From Nostoc sp. MG11 (GTDB taxonomy: Bacteria > Cyanobacteriota > Cyanobacteriia > Cyanobacteriales > Nostocaceae), in NCBI RefSeq assembly GCF_014904695.1, contig NZ_JACXXN010000034.1, positions 1-61,035 of the forward strand: a stretch of DNA of 61,035 nucleotides, read 5' to 3'. The notes beneath the pieces were generated by a model. The model had not been told where the DNA came from. It did no database searches and saw only the letters and a list, made by a program, of their open reading frames with translations. This document shows, piece by piece, positions 28,235-37,394 of this stretch; within the stretch, counting starts at the first letter, position 1, and each line of letters begins with the position of its first letter. Position numbers and translations under genes: made by a program.

Positions 28235-28933
28235 TTATCTCTTCAGTCGCATGAAAGCCGCACCAATCAATAGTCCTAAAACCTGTGTCCAGTGAAACAT
28301 ACTAGTTTGATTCACACCAACAGGAGGAATATTTAAACTACCAATGCCATAAAACATTTGTTGCAAAAACCACCAAAAAATATATACAAAAGCTGGTAGT
28401 TCGATAGGTATATAAACAATTATTAACGGCAAAATTGTGTCAATTTTCGCTTTAGGAAACTTCATGATGTATGCTCCTAATATAGCTGCGATCGCGCCAT
28501 TCGCTCCAATCAATGGTACTGTCAAACTCGGCTCAGCTATAATTTGCACTACGCCTGTGAGGCTGCCAGCAATCAGATAAAATCCTAGATAGCGTCCATG
28601 TCCGAGAATATTTTCTACAGTCTTGCCAAAAACCCACAAAAATAGCAGATTTCCTAATATTTGGCTAAAGCTACCATGTAAAAACATCGCCAAAGGTAGC
28701 GAAAACAAACGCCAAATTACAACTATCCAAGCAGCAGAGTTAAAGAAAATCGCATTTGTAATTGCCCCATTAATCTGAGCTGGAATCACACCCCAACTGT
28801 TGACAAAATAGCCTAATTCCCCACTTAGTTCTAATTTGAGTTCCCATAAAAATATGGCAATGTTAATCCCAATCAGCCAGTAATTAATAATTGGCTGACT
28901 GCGATTACGAAGGTTATCACTAATAGGAATCAT
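28235..28933 (-). CDS. Rhomboid-family membrane protein lacking the catalytic dyad
   Basis: A 232-residue polytopic membrane protein with the rhomboid layout: L1-loop/TM region, the AMFLHGSFSQILGNLLFLWVF segment matching the conserved HG-x-x-x-H-x-x-x-N helix, GRYLGFYLIAG, and the active-site helix. The nucleophile motif GASGA is replaced by GANGA (Asn145), and the helix-6 HxxGxxxG reads QVLGLLIG (Gln217 for His). With both catalytic residues changed it should not cleave substrates and may bind them, as inactive rhomboids do in other organisms. The first 15 residues are cytoplasmic. Start ATG 28933. The RTX lipase gene lies upstream on the same strand, with a repeat-filled gap of about 240 bases. 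Confidence 0.85.
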   Translation of the reverse strand: MIPISDNLRNRSQPIINYWLIGINIAIFLWELKLELSGELGYFVNSWGVIPAQINGAITNAIFFNSAAWIVVIWRLFSLPLAMFLHGSFSQILGNLLFLWVFGKTVENILGHGRYLGFYLIAGSLTGVVQIIAEPSLTVPLIGANGAIAAILGAYIMKFPKAKIDTILPLIIVYIPIELPAFVYIFWWFLQQMFYGIGSLNIPPVGVNQTSMFHWTQVLGLLIGAAFMRLKR

Positions 28934-29172
28934 GGGGTTATATAGGCTTGACTATGCTAATGTAACAACCAATACAAAACTCAGGAACCAAAACTCGTCC
29001 GCTGTAACCTGATTGATAAGAGGCAGGGGTCAGGAGGAAAGGTACAAACCTTGTCCCAGAAGTTTGCCCGGAGGGAGACCCTCCCGCAGCGCTGGCTCCT
29101 CCTTGCAACTTCTCTTCTTGTGGGCAAAAGCCCCCATGCTCCTTTTCTCCCAAGGTTGTTCTAATATCTGTT

Positions 29173-30504
29173 TTAGACAGTTACGAAATAGCTAGCACTC
29201 AGGCTGAGGTTGGTAGAGCCTTGAATGATAGCAATTAGTTCAAGACTAATTTCATTCAGGAATAAGGCTGTACCTGTAGCCAAACCAGTTGGCACTGCTC
29301 CCAAGCTATAACTAGAGTTAGAGCCAAACAATTGAAACGTGTCTTCCAAAGTATTGAAATCAGTAATTAGAGCATAATCGTCTAGGCCGGAAATACTAGT
29401 ATTGCTATCACTATAGAAGACACCTATAGTAGTACCTAGTACAAAGCGATCGCTCCCAGTGCCGCCAGTTAAGCGGTCAATTTCACCAACACCTCTTGTT
29501 GCTGTATCTGCTCCTGTCAGTACGTCATTACCTTCATCTCCAAACAGGCGATCGCTACCAGTACTCCCGAAGACAGAATCATTACCACGTCCACCATAGA
29601 GAATATCGCTACCACTATCCCCAAAGAGTAAATCGTTACCATCGCCACCTGTAATGTAGTCATTCCCTGCATTACCACGAATGGTATCATTGGCTGCACC
29701 ACCCGCCTGGGTGTCGTTGTTAGCAGTACCCAAAAGATTTAAAGCAACAATACCCTTATTGTTTTTAGTTCTGGCATCGTTCTGCCCAGTAAATTCAGCA
29801 TTGACTACTGTGTTCAAGTTCAGAAGAATGCCGTTAGACTGGGTAAAGCTATTGCCTTGGACTAATTCTGTATAGAGGGTGTGGGCATAGCCATGATTGC
29901 CAGCAAAATTCCACTGTCCAGGCTGGAATAAGTCGTTCCAATTGACGTAGATATCTAGGGTAGCCAATCGATCATCATAGCCCAGAGTTTCACTAGTATG
30001 TAAAGATACAATGCGAGTACCATCACTTGGATCTAGGCGATCGCTTGCTGCTTTGCCTTCAAACCCTGGCCCTGCGGGATCTAGTCCTACTATTTGAGCA
30101 ATAGAACGCCCAGTAGATTCACGGTAGGCAGAGCCAGCGAATCCAGCAATGTGCGCTCCCAGGCTATGCCCGATCAGGTTAGTGTAAGTGGGATCTACGC
30201 CATTATTTATTAAGTATGTAGCTAGTTGATCACCGACATTGCGTGTTCTGCCGGCAGAAGTGGGATACCATGAGGAACTAGCTCCTTCCTCCCAATCTAG
30301 CAAAATGATATTAGCATTGGACTCACGCTGTCGAATGGTTTGGGCTATGTTTCCCATCCAGTTGGCAGGTTTATAGTTATTACCTGCGTTGCCACCAGTG
30401 CTTTGATAACCATGAATAACAATATAGGTCGGCGCATCAGAATTAATGCGCCCCGAACGGTTGATAGAACCGTTACCCCAAACATTAAAGTTAACTTGAA
30501 CCAT
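29173..30504 (-). CDS. Secreted lipase with RTX calcium-binding repeats
   Basis: A 443-residue protein. Residues 1-245 form an alpha/beta hydrolase of the pancreatic-lipase type: oxyanion YIVIHGYQS, nucleophile S114 in GHSLGAH, acid D142 in GLDPAGP and His around H204 (GNHGYAH). Residues about 255-350 carry five to six glycine-rich nonapeptide repeats (GNAGNDYITGGDGNDLLFG pattern) that bind calcium. The C-terminal 90 residues form the type I secretion region. No N-terminal signal peptide is present, as expected for type I export. No transporter genes are adjacent. It probably hydrolyses acyl esters outside the cell. Confidence 0.9.
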   Translation of the reverse strand: MVQVNFNVWGNGSINRSGRINSDAPTYIVIHGYQSTGGNAGNNYKPANWMGNIAQTIRQRESNANIILLDWEEGASSSWYPTSAGRTRNVGDQLATYLINNGVDPTYTNLIGHSLGAHIAGFAGSAYRESTGRSIAQIVGLDPAGPGFEGKAASDRLDPSDGTRIVSLHTSETLGYDDRLATLDIYVNWNDLFQPGQWNFAGNHGYAHTLYTELVQGNSFTQSNGILLNLNTVVNAEFTGQNDARTKNNKGIVALNLLGTANNDTQAGGAANDTIRGNAGNDYITGGDGNDLLFGDSGSDILYGGRGNDSVFGSTGSDRLFGDEGNDVLTGADTATRGVGEIDRLTGGTGSDRFVLGTTIGVFYSDSNTSISGLDDYALITDFNTLEDTFQLFGSNSSYSLGAVPTGLATGTALFLNEISLELIAIIQGSTNLSLSASYFVTV

Positions 30505-31017
30505 TTAAAAAATCCTATGTGAAGAATTTCTGTTTCTTAGGCTTAAAATTGTTTTGCAGCTAGAATTTCACTTACTTGACTGCCTAGATATCTGCAATAA
30601 AATAAATGCTAGATAACAAATTGTTTGGCGTAGTTAATCCCATATATGAAAATGATTTTACATAATATCAAAGTCCTTTTAGAGAGGTTCTAACAGAACC
30701 TCTCTACATGCAGATTCATCCGTCAATTCAGCAATGCCCATAATAACTAAGTTGAAAAAACTAATCTTGGGATAAGTAAATTTAAAATAGCTAATTAATC
30801 TTTTAGTTAAAATTAGCATAAATTTAATTTAAAATTAAATAAATTTTTATTAGCAACTATTAGCCTAATTTTACCTAGTGTGGGCATTAGTCGCTAAGAG
30901 CGATCGCACAGTGACTCGTGAGAACCCTAAAAACCTAGACAGTAACAAATTAAATAAAATTTAGTGGTTGAGATAGCTAGATAGTTATCATACCTTTCAA
31001 CCAAAGTAGTAGAAATT
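30505..31017. other. Divergent intergenic region with palindrome
   Basis: It separates the RTX lipase (minus) from the ZIP-like gene (plus) and should hold both promoters. A perfect palindrome AGAGAGGTTCT/AGAACCTCTCT lies at 30681-30705, a HIP1 half site near 30900, and the remainder is very AT-rich. No gene is seen. Confidence 0.5.
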
Positions 31018-31785
31018 ATGTTTAGAGTTACGGAGCTATCAGTGCCTAATGGTATTTTCCTATTATCTGCATTTTGTGCGATCGCTTTAGCCATCATCCA
31101 TCTATTCGCCGGTAAACTGCACTTTCTCGGAACTATCCCGCGTAATCGGTGGCTTTCCTTTGGCAGTGGAGTATCTGTTGCTTATGTGTTTGTCCACATT
31201 TTGCCAGAATTAAGTGAAGCACAGAAAACAGTTGAAGACAGCCTAGACTTTGGGCTTGTCTTTCTGGAGCATCACGTTTACCTAGTTGCACTCTTCGGTA
31301 TGACAATATTTTATGGACTAGAGCGAGTTGCTATGGTATCGCGTCAGCGCAATCAAAAAGCAGGTAAGGGAGATGTAACCTCTTCTGGCGTTTTCTGGCT
31401 ACACATTGCTTCTTTTGCTGTTTATAACGCTTTGATTGGCTACTTGCTAGTACATCGGGAAGAACCGGGTATTCAGAGTTTGTTTCTCTTCTTCTTCGCA
31501 ATGGCGCTACATTTTGTAGTCAACGACTACGGTTTGCGCGAAAACCATAAAGGAATCTACGATCAGATTGGGTGTTGGCTATTAGCCGCAGCAATTATTG
31601 TCGGTTGGGTAATTGGTAGTGGAACGGAAATCCATAAAGCAGCGGTTGCAGTTCTCTTTGCTTTTTTAGCCGGAGGTGTTGTCTTGAATGTACTTAAGGA
31701 AGAACTACCAGAAGAACGAGAAAGTCGCTTTTGGGCTTTTGCTCTAGGTGCTGGAAGCTATGCAAGCCTGCTGCTGACTATTTAA
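31018..31785 (+). CDS. ZIP-like polytopic membrane protein
   Basis: A 255-residue membrane protein with about eight hydrophobic helices. The segment SVAYVFVHILPELSE resembles the metal-binding helix of ZIP transporters (H-x-L-P-E), but the second canonical ZIP helix (H-E-x-P-H) is not obvious; the late KEELPEE segment is at most a distant equivalent. It is best called ZIP-like with unknown substrate. The start ATG 31018 lies after an AT-rich leader without a strong ribosome binding site. It stands alone. Confidence 0.6.
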   Translation: MFRVTELSVPNGIFLLSAFCAIALAIIHLFAGKLHFLGTIPRNRWLSFGSGVSVAYVFVHILPELSEAQKTVEDSLDFGLVFLEHHVYLVALFGMTIFYGLERVAMVSRQRNQKAGKGDVTSSGVFWLHIASFAVYNALIGYLLVHREEPGIQSLFLFFFAMALHFVVNDYGLRENHKGIYDQIGCWLLAAAIIVGWVIGSGTEIHKAAVAVLFAFLAGGVVLNVLKEELPEERESRFWAFALGAGSYASLLLTI

Positions 31786-31795
31786 CAGTAAACAG

Positions 31796-31919
31796 TAGAC
31801 CTCTTGCATGAATCAAATTATGAACTCCAAATAGATAAATTTCTCGTTACTCTCTGCGCCTCTGCGCCTCTGCGTGAACCTTAAAATTCTTATTTTCAGA
31901 TATTCGTGCAAGAGATCTA
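31796..31919. mobile_element. Small non-autonomous element, AGACCTCTTGCA family, copy 1
   Basis: The left end TAGACCTCTTGCA and the right end TGCAAGAGATCTA form a terminal inverted repeat with one mismatch. The 124-bp element begins 11 bases after the stop codon of the ZIP-like gene. The interior carries the ctctgcgcctctgcgtgaacc filler. Related copies lie at about 51891 and at 54528. Confidence 0.5.
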
Positions 31920-32021
31920 GTTAACTGATTTAATATTCTCTTAATCGAGACTCAACAATGGTTGGATATACCAAATCTACTAGCTAAAATTCAATCCCAT
32001 CTCAATAAATCGCCGATTATA

Positions 32022-33873
32022 TTACTCTTTGCCAAAAGATTTAATTTCAATCGCCCCTAAAGCTTTCAGTATAGTCTTTTGAGCTTCAGTTAGACCCATA
32101 ACACCAGTAATATTCATGTCCTCGTAGAGCCGCTCGGCTCTGAGCGTGTTGACGCATTTCCCCATACTGACATCCCAAAGCTTAATCGTTTCATCTTGGC
32201 TACCGCTAGCTAGAATCAGACCAGCCGGACTGAAATTGACAGACCAGACCTTGTTTGTGTGACCGTGTAATACTTTGAGACATTGACCGCTATGTGCATC
32301 CCACAGACGCACAGTTTGATCGTGACTGCCACTAGCTAAAGTACAACTATCCAGACCTCCAGGCATGGTTTGGCTTAAGCTTACGGAGTAAACCCCACTG
32401 GTGTGACCGTGTAACACTTTTAAGCAGTGACCATCCGAGACATTCCATAACCTGATAGTGCGATCATCACTGCCGCTGGCTAAGATTTGACCATCTGGAC
32501 TAAAGCTGACTGAGCAGATCCCACTGCTATGACCATGTAATACTTTTAAACACTGGCCGTCTCGCACATTCCACAATCGCACAGAGGAGTCAAAACTGCC
32601 AGTGGCTAAGATTTGACCATCTGGACTGAAACTGACTGAGCGTACCCAATCCGTATGACCAGATAAAACTTGAAGGCATTGACCATCCCGCATATCCCAC
32701 AATCGTATTGAAGAGTCATTACTGCCGCTAGCTAGAATCTGACCATCTGGACTGAAACTGATTGAGCGTACCCAATCCGTATGACCGGATAAAACTTGAA
32801 AGCACTTACCATTCTGCACATTCCACAACCATATTAAGGAATCATGGCTGCAACTGGCCAAAGTCTGACCATCTGGACTGAAAGTGTTTGCCCAGGTCGC
32901 ACTCGTGTGACCTTGCAAAACTTGCAAGCAGTTACCAGAAACTACATCCCATAACTGAATAGAAGAGTCATGACTACCGCTTGCCAGAGTTTGACCATCG
33001 GGATTGAAGCTGACTGAACGTACTGCACTGGTATGGCCATGGAAAACTTGCAGACACTTACCAGAAGCGACATCCCATAGCCGAATACTTTGATCGTGAC
33101 TACCACTTGCCAGAGTTTGACCATCTGGACTGAAACTGACTGCCCAAACCCAACCTGTATGTCCCTCAAATGTTAGAAGTTGTTTACCATCTGCTACTTG
33201 CCACAAACGAACTCTACCTCACCCGTCGCTAAGAGTTTGCCATCTGGGCTAAAAGCAATCGCTACTACACCAGTTAGAGTTTGAGCGAAAACCGACTTAA
33301 CCAGATTAGCGTTCTGAAAATTGACTCCAGCCAGATTCAGCCGCCGCAAATCTGCTTGCCATACACATATATTGGAGAAGTCATACCCCCGCAAATCTAC
33401 TTGCAAATATCCCAATAGATTGAGAATATTGCCGCCTACATACCCTGGTTGTTGAGGATGTAATAAACGCTGATGTTCAAGCAATTGTTTCAATTGCCGT
33501 TCTACAATTGGCTGACTGCTTAACTGTGCTAGCAGACACTCAATTAATGGTTGCACAATCAGCCGCTTTTGCGTTTCGCGCACGTAGTCTTTAGCAGTGG
33601 CTTGCATGAGAGCGTAATTTTGGAGGACGTGTGTAAAGGAAGACACCATGAGTTCTCCGTTTCCTAAGCCCACTTCTTTATTTCTTCACAAGCTTGCTCT
33701 ACCAATCTTTCTGTGAAATATTCCATCACCACAGGTTGTAGCGAGAATCGTTCAGCGCTTTTTTCGATTAGAGATCGCCTTAACAGGGAGGTCAAAGCTT
33801 CTGGTAACTTTTGCTTAGATACAACTGTGACTATCTCTTGTGCTAACTCAGAGATTGACGATGCAATCTCCGG
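32022..33873 (-). pseudogene. Broken NB-ARC/WD40 (STAND-type) gene
   Basis: The remains of a large NTPase-WD40 protein. The 5' part (33873 to about 33690) encodes the winged-helix end of an NB-ARC module (RRSLIEKSAERFSLQPVVMEY). A frameshift near 33680 leads into the VRETQKRLIVQPLIECLL linker and pentapeptide-like segment. A second frameshift near 33205-33215 breaks the first WD40 blade (SPDGKLLATGEV), after which eight blades of about 42 residues follow in one frame to the normal family C-terminus (GLTEAQKTILKALGAIE). Blades four and five are almost identical. The upstream NTPase half is missing, cut at the junction with the methyltransferase remnant. STAND proteins with WD40 sensors are implicated in signalling and phage defence. 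Confidence 0.8.
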
Positions 33874-34268
33874 CTGGCAAAGCCAAAATCTTGCGGGGAG
33901 TCTACCAGTGTCTCAAACCCGGTGGTCAATTCCTTACCCATGAATTGCTAGCACGCAACCATGAAATAGAACTGCATCGTGTCTTGTCTTCTGTAAACCG
34001 AGTGAATGCCACACCTCTATCTATTGAAGACTGGAAAGCTACTCTAGAAACCGCAGGTCTACACATTCAGAATAGCCAAACAGGGGCAATGCGTCTATTG
34101 CATTTACCATCTTTGATTGCAGACGAAGGCGTTAATAGCACCCTCAAAATTTTTTGGAACATTGCCACACAACCACAAATGCGATCGCGAGTGTTAGCAA
34201 TACGCCAAGTGTTTCAACAATATCAGCAAGACTTAGGCTACATCATTTTAGCTACCACAAAGTTCTAA
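33855..34268 (+). pseudogene. Truncated SAM-dependent methyltransferase (C-terminal part)
   Basis: Only the C-terminal 135-140 residues of a class I methyltransferase remain. They begin near LTMQSPAGKAKILRG and continue with the post-motif strand CLKPGGQFLTHELLARN, ending YIILATTKF. The SAM-binding N-terminal half (glycine-rich motif I) is missing. The cut falls at the same bases where the NB-ARC homology on the opposite strand ends, so a deletion removed the 5' parts of both genes. The remnant ends 22 bases before the dioxygenase gene and might once have been co-transcribed with it. Confidence 0.75.
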
Positions 34269-34290
34269 CGCAATTCACAGGAATTAACTT

Positions 34291-35232
34291 ATGACGAACA
34301 TTACTCTCGACAACATCACTCAGGCAGTAATTAATCACGGTGATGCAGGCCAGTCGCACCCGCGACTTTATGAGATTTACACAAGCCTTGTTACACATCT
34401 GCACGCCTTTGTGCGGGAGGTAAATCTGACCGAGCCAGAGTTGCAGCTAGGGCGTGATTTCCTCAATCGGGCGAGTCATTACACACAAGAGATTCCCAAC
34501 GGAGAGATCCACATGCTGACAGATCTACTAGGAATCTCAGAACTAGTGGAGTTGTTGCACGACATAGAGCGAGGCACAGCCACAGAAAGCAATCTAGAAG
34601 GCCCCTTGTACGTACCAGATGCACCAGAACGCCAGATAGGCGATCGCCTCGGAGTAGACGAGAAAGGTGATAGGCTTTTGTTGTCAGGATGTGTTCTAGA
34701 TTTGAACGGCCAGCCGATTCATGATGCGCTCATTGAAGTCTGGCAACCGAATTCCAAAGGATTCTATGACCTTCAAGATCCATCTCAGCCGCAAGGTAAC
34801 TTTCGAGGTCGTTTCAGAACTAAGGCAGATGGCAAGTATGAGTTTGAAACTGTTGTACCACAGGGATACAATGTCCCAGCTAGCGGGCCATCTGGTGAAG
34901 TTCTAAGGCTTTTAGGGCGGCATACTTGGCGAGCTGCACATATTCACTTTAAGCTGAGTGCGGCAGGCTACTCTCCGCTGATCACGCAGATATTTATAGA
35001 TGGAGACCCTCACATTGATTCGGATACAACTTTCTCGGTGAAGTCTGCGATCGTCAAGTTGCAAAAGCACGGCAGTCCAGAAGAACTATTCGCGCACAAT
35101 CTAGACAAACCCTTCTATACAACCGAGTTCAACTTTATCCTTAAGCCAACTGCTTCTGAAGCAAGCAGGGTAGAACATTTGACTTTATTGAAGAAGGTAG
35201 AAGGCAAAGCCCTGACGCTCGTTCGCTCTTAG
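34291..35232 (+). CDS. Intradiol ring-cleavage dioxygenase (catechol 1,2-dioxygenase-like)
   Basis: A 313-residue non-heme Fe(III) dioxygenase that opens catechol-type rings between the hydroxyls. The N-terminal helical dimerisation domain (about 1-100) is followed by the catalytic beta sandwich. Predicted iron ligands are Y159 (KGFYDLQ), Y193 (QGYNVP), H217 and H219 (WRAAHIHF), and the GPLYVPDAP segment is present. The domain order fits catechol or hydroxyquinol 1,2-dioxygenases rather than protocatechuate 3,4-dioxygenase. No muconate-cycloisomerase or other ring-degradation gene is nearby. A MITE is inserted 12-22 bases after the stop. Full length, presumably functional. Confidence 0.9.
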   Translation: MTNITLDNITQAVINHGDAGQSHPRLYEIYTSLVTHLHAFVREVNLTEPELQLGRDFLNRASHYTQEIPNGEIHMLTDLLGISELVELLHDIERGTATESNLEGPLYVPDAPERQIGDRLGVDEKGDRLLLSGCVLDLNGQPIHDALIEVWQPNSKGFYDLQDPSQPQGNFRGRFRTKADGKYEFETVVPQGYNVPASGPSGEVLRLLGRHTWRAAHIHFKLSAAGYSPLITQIFIDGDPHIDSDTTFSVKSAIVKLQKHGSPEELFAHNLDKPFYTTEFNFILKPTASEASRVEHLTLLKKVEGKALTLVRS

Positions 35233-35253
35233 CGTCTCCCCTTCTCTCAAAGG

Positions 35254-35420
35254 GCTACGGTGTACACACAAGTCTTTTAGAGTTGCCCCACAGGCTTTTG
35301 ATCCCCCCAACCCCCCTTAAAAAGGGGAGCAAAAACCTCTCAAAGTCCCCCTTTTTAAGGGGGATTTAGGAGGATCTACTACGATTTTGGTTTTGTACAG
35401 AGATGTGTGTACACCGTAGC
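35254..35420. mobile_element. 167-bp MITE, copy 2, with 9-bp target duplication
   Basis: It has the same terminal inverted repeat GCTACGGTGTACACACA and the same 167-bp length as the copy at 17993-18159, in reverse orientation. TCTCAAAGG flanks it on both sides (35245-35253 and 35421-35429). Confidence 0.85.
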
Positions 35421-35591
35421 TCTCAAAGGGAGAGGCTAGCGCCAAGGGAGAAGACTCGCTACCGCTACGCTATCGAGCAAGGTAAAGTTACCCTGGTGCT
35501 AACGAGATTAAAGTACGCAAACACTGGTACTGACAAAACGCCTTCACATTATTCACTGTGTTTTGAACTATTTTCTCAGGTGAGGTTTTAA

Positions 35592-36132
35592 ATGAAAAGC
35601 AGATGGCGTTTCTTACTAGGAGTTCTCTGAAAATTCAGTATTAATATGGATTTATGCTGGTGCGATCGCTGCTTTCTTTGTTGATGCTTTCTCCGTTCTC
35701 CAAAGAGAGCAAAAATCAGTTTTTAATGAGTTAATTACCTTTGCGGCTGTTTGTCTTGCGGCTCCTTTTGCTTATGCTGCAACGACTGGCACAATCTCTA
35801 TCAATGTGATGGCATTGTGGGTACTCAATACTCTTTTCTTCTCTAGTTCCATTTTTACAGTTAAGCTGCGAAAACCGAAAACTAGTTCTGTAATTCCAGG
35901 GGTAATTTATCACGCGATCGCTACTCTAATTATTTTCGCTCTCTACTGGTTTGCTTGGTTATCTCCAGTTACAGCTTTAGCTTTCAGTTTGGTAGTGTGC
36001 AAGTTTGCGTTTGTTGCTCTTAATCAGCAATGGTATCGCACCGCTAAAATTCGAGTTGTAGCAATGCTTGAAACTTTGACAGCTTTAAGTTTTCTAATAA
36101 TTGTTATCTTTGCAATTTTGTTAGAAGGATAA
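35592..36132 (+). pseudogene. YwiC-like membrane protein remnant
   Basis: The C-terminal part reads as a continuous membrane protein from about 35629 (WIYAGAIAAFFVDAF, then YREQK-type REQKSVFNELITFAAV) to the stop at 36132, characteristic of the YwiC-like family. The preceding piece, MKSRWRFLLGVL from 35592, is in another frame and stops at 35630, so a small deletion has shifted the frame. The N-terminal third of the family is absent. The last 108 codons can still be read from a GTG at 35806, but the protein is unlikely to be functional. Confidence 0.65.
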
Positions 36133-36346
36133 TTGCCAACTTTTTTTAATCAAAAAAACGGCGTTGCTGAATGAGGATATGAAATTCAAAAATCAACTCT
36201 TCTCAACTCTTACTCTCTGCAACTCTGCGTGGGATAAATTCATATTTCTACTCAGTAACGCCAAAAAACTACTTCACCCAATACCCCATCAACAATCTAA
36301 GACATTTCAATAAGCTAACAAAAACAAAATACAGACAGGAGTCTTG

Positions 36347-36736
36347 ATGAAATCTGCTGAAATTTTGACACTAACTCAGCCTATACAAGAAGTGGAGCGA
36401 CTAGAAGAACTACGCTACCAAGCAATGCTCAATAATGATACCGCTACTTTAGAACGACTGCTAGGGGAGGATCTGCACTCGAATGCGATCGCTGATACTA
36501 AACTAAGTTATGTTACCTTCCTAAAATCAGGTAACGTTCGGTATCAACAAATTGAGCGTGAGAACGTTTTACTGCGTGTTTACGGTGACACTGTTGTTGT
36601 AACAGGTAGGATTTTGATTACTGCTCTTATCAAAAGCGAAATCAGTTTTATAGACAATATATTTGTGAATATTTGGGCGAAACGAAAACAGGGTTGGCAA
36701 CTTGTGCATTGGCAATCTACGCTGATTACAAGGTAA
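36347..36736 (+). CDS. DUF4440-type NTF2-fold protein
   Basis: A 129-residue single-domain protein with the NTF2-like pattern: a helix with RYQAMLNNDTATLERLLGEDL, paired strands with LRVYGDTVVVTGRI, and a C-terminal W-x-x-x-H-W-Q-S strand (WQLVHWQSTLI). The family includes calcium/calmodulin kinase association-like domains and small-molecule-binding proteins of unknown role. The ATG at 36347 is preferred because AGGAG lies just before it, one codon after the TTG that opens the frame. Confidence 0.75.
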   Translation: MKSAEILTLTQPIQEVERLEELRYQAMLNNDTATLERLLGEDLHSNAIADTKLSYVTFLKSGNVRYQQIERENVLLRVYGDTVVVTGRILITALIKSEISFIDNIFVNIWAKRKQGWQLVHWQSTLITR

Positions 36737-36864
36737 ATTAGTCGAAGGCTAAATCTATGCTTTTATTACTAATCATGGCATCAAATCTAGCTCTGGTAAT
36801 CACCCAAACCCGACTGACCCATTTTAGGTCGCGCCCTCGTGCTTTCTGGTAGATTGTTTTAACT

Positions 36865-37242
36865 ATGATCATTCCAGGAATTAACTTATCTGCTGGAATG
36901 GCAGCAATAGTTATGGTAAGTTTTTTGTTTAATCTTAACCCTTTACAAAACTCGCAGCATGGTCTGATTGCATCGTATATGACATCTATAATCTTTGCCA
37001 CAATCATGAATCTACTGCAATGGTTATTATGGCAAAACCGCCCAGATGTCATATTTCGATCCGTGACAACAGCTATAGCCCAAACTGCTATATGGTATTT
37101 GTCCCCGGTATTCGGGACTGAACTAATTAACATTTTCACTCCTGCGATTATCTGGCTGTTCCCTGTGTTTGGTGCGATTGTAGGGATAGCTATTGGATAC
37201 CTTATCAATGCAGCTTGTTACCAGACATCGATCAATCTTTGA
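36865..37242 (+). CDS. Small membrane protein, uncertain
   Basis: 125 residues, strongly hydrophobic with three to four predicted membrane helices (for example IIFATIMNLLQWLLW and IIWLFPVFGAIVGIAIGYLI). No family was recognised. The opposite strand also has a long open frame (36738-37208), but its composition is unlike a protein from this genome, so I favour the plus strand. The start ATG lacks a good ribosome binding site. Confidence 0.4.
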   Translation: MIIPGINLSAGMAAIVMVSFLFNLNPLQNSQHGLIASYMTSIIFATIMNLLQWLLWQNRPDVIFRSVTTAIAQTAIWYLSPVFGTELINIFTPAIIWLFPVFGAIVGIAIGYLINAACYQTSINL

Positions 37243-37394
37243 TTATGTCTGAGGCTGAGGATAAATGTTTTCTCAAGAATCTATTTACTAAGCTTCATTT
37301 GTATAAATAAAGCAGGGCTAAACATCATTCTTTGCTGATTGCATTACCCTCAATATCGCGGATTTTTAGAAGAATTATTAGGATAAAAAATCAC

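Noticed and set aside
28938-29153. A 71-codon minus-strand frame between the rhomboid and lipase genes
   Set aside because: It lies in dispersed-repeat sequence (gcccggagggagaccctcccgc) and has a low-complexity Gly/Ser-rich product.
36738-37208. A 156-codon minus-strand frame opposite the small membrane protein
   Set aside because: Its composition is that of an antisense shadow (many Ile, Lys, Arg and scattered Cys) and the plus-strand frame has a coherent membrane-protein pattern.
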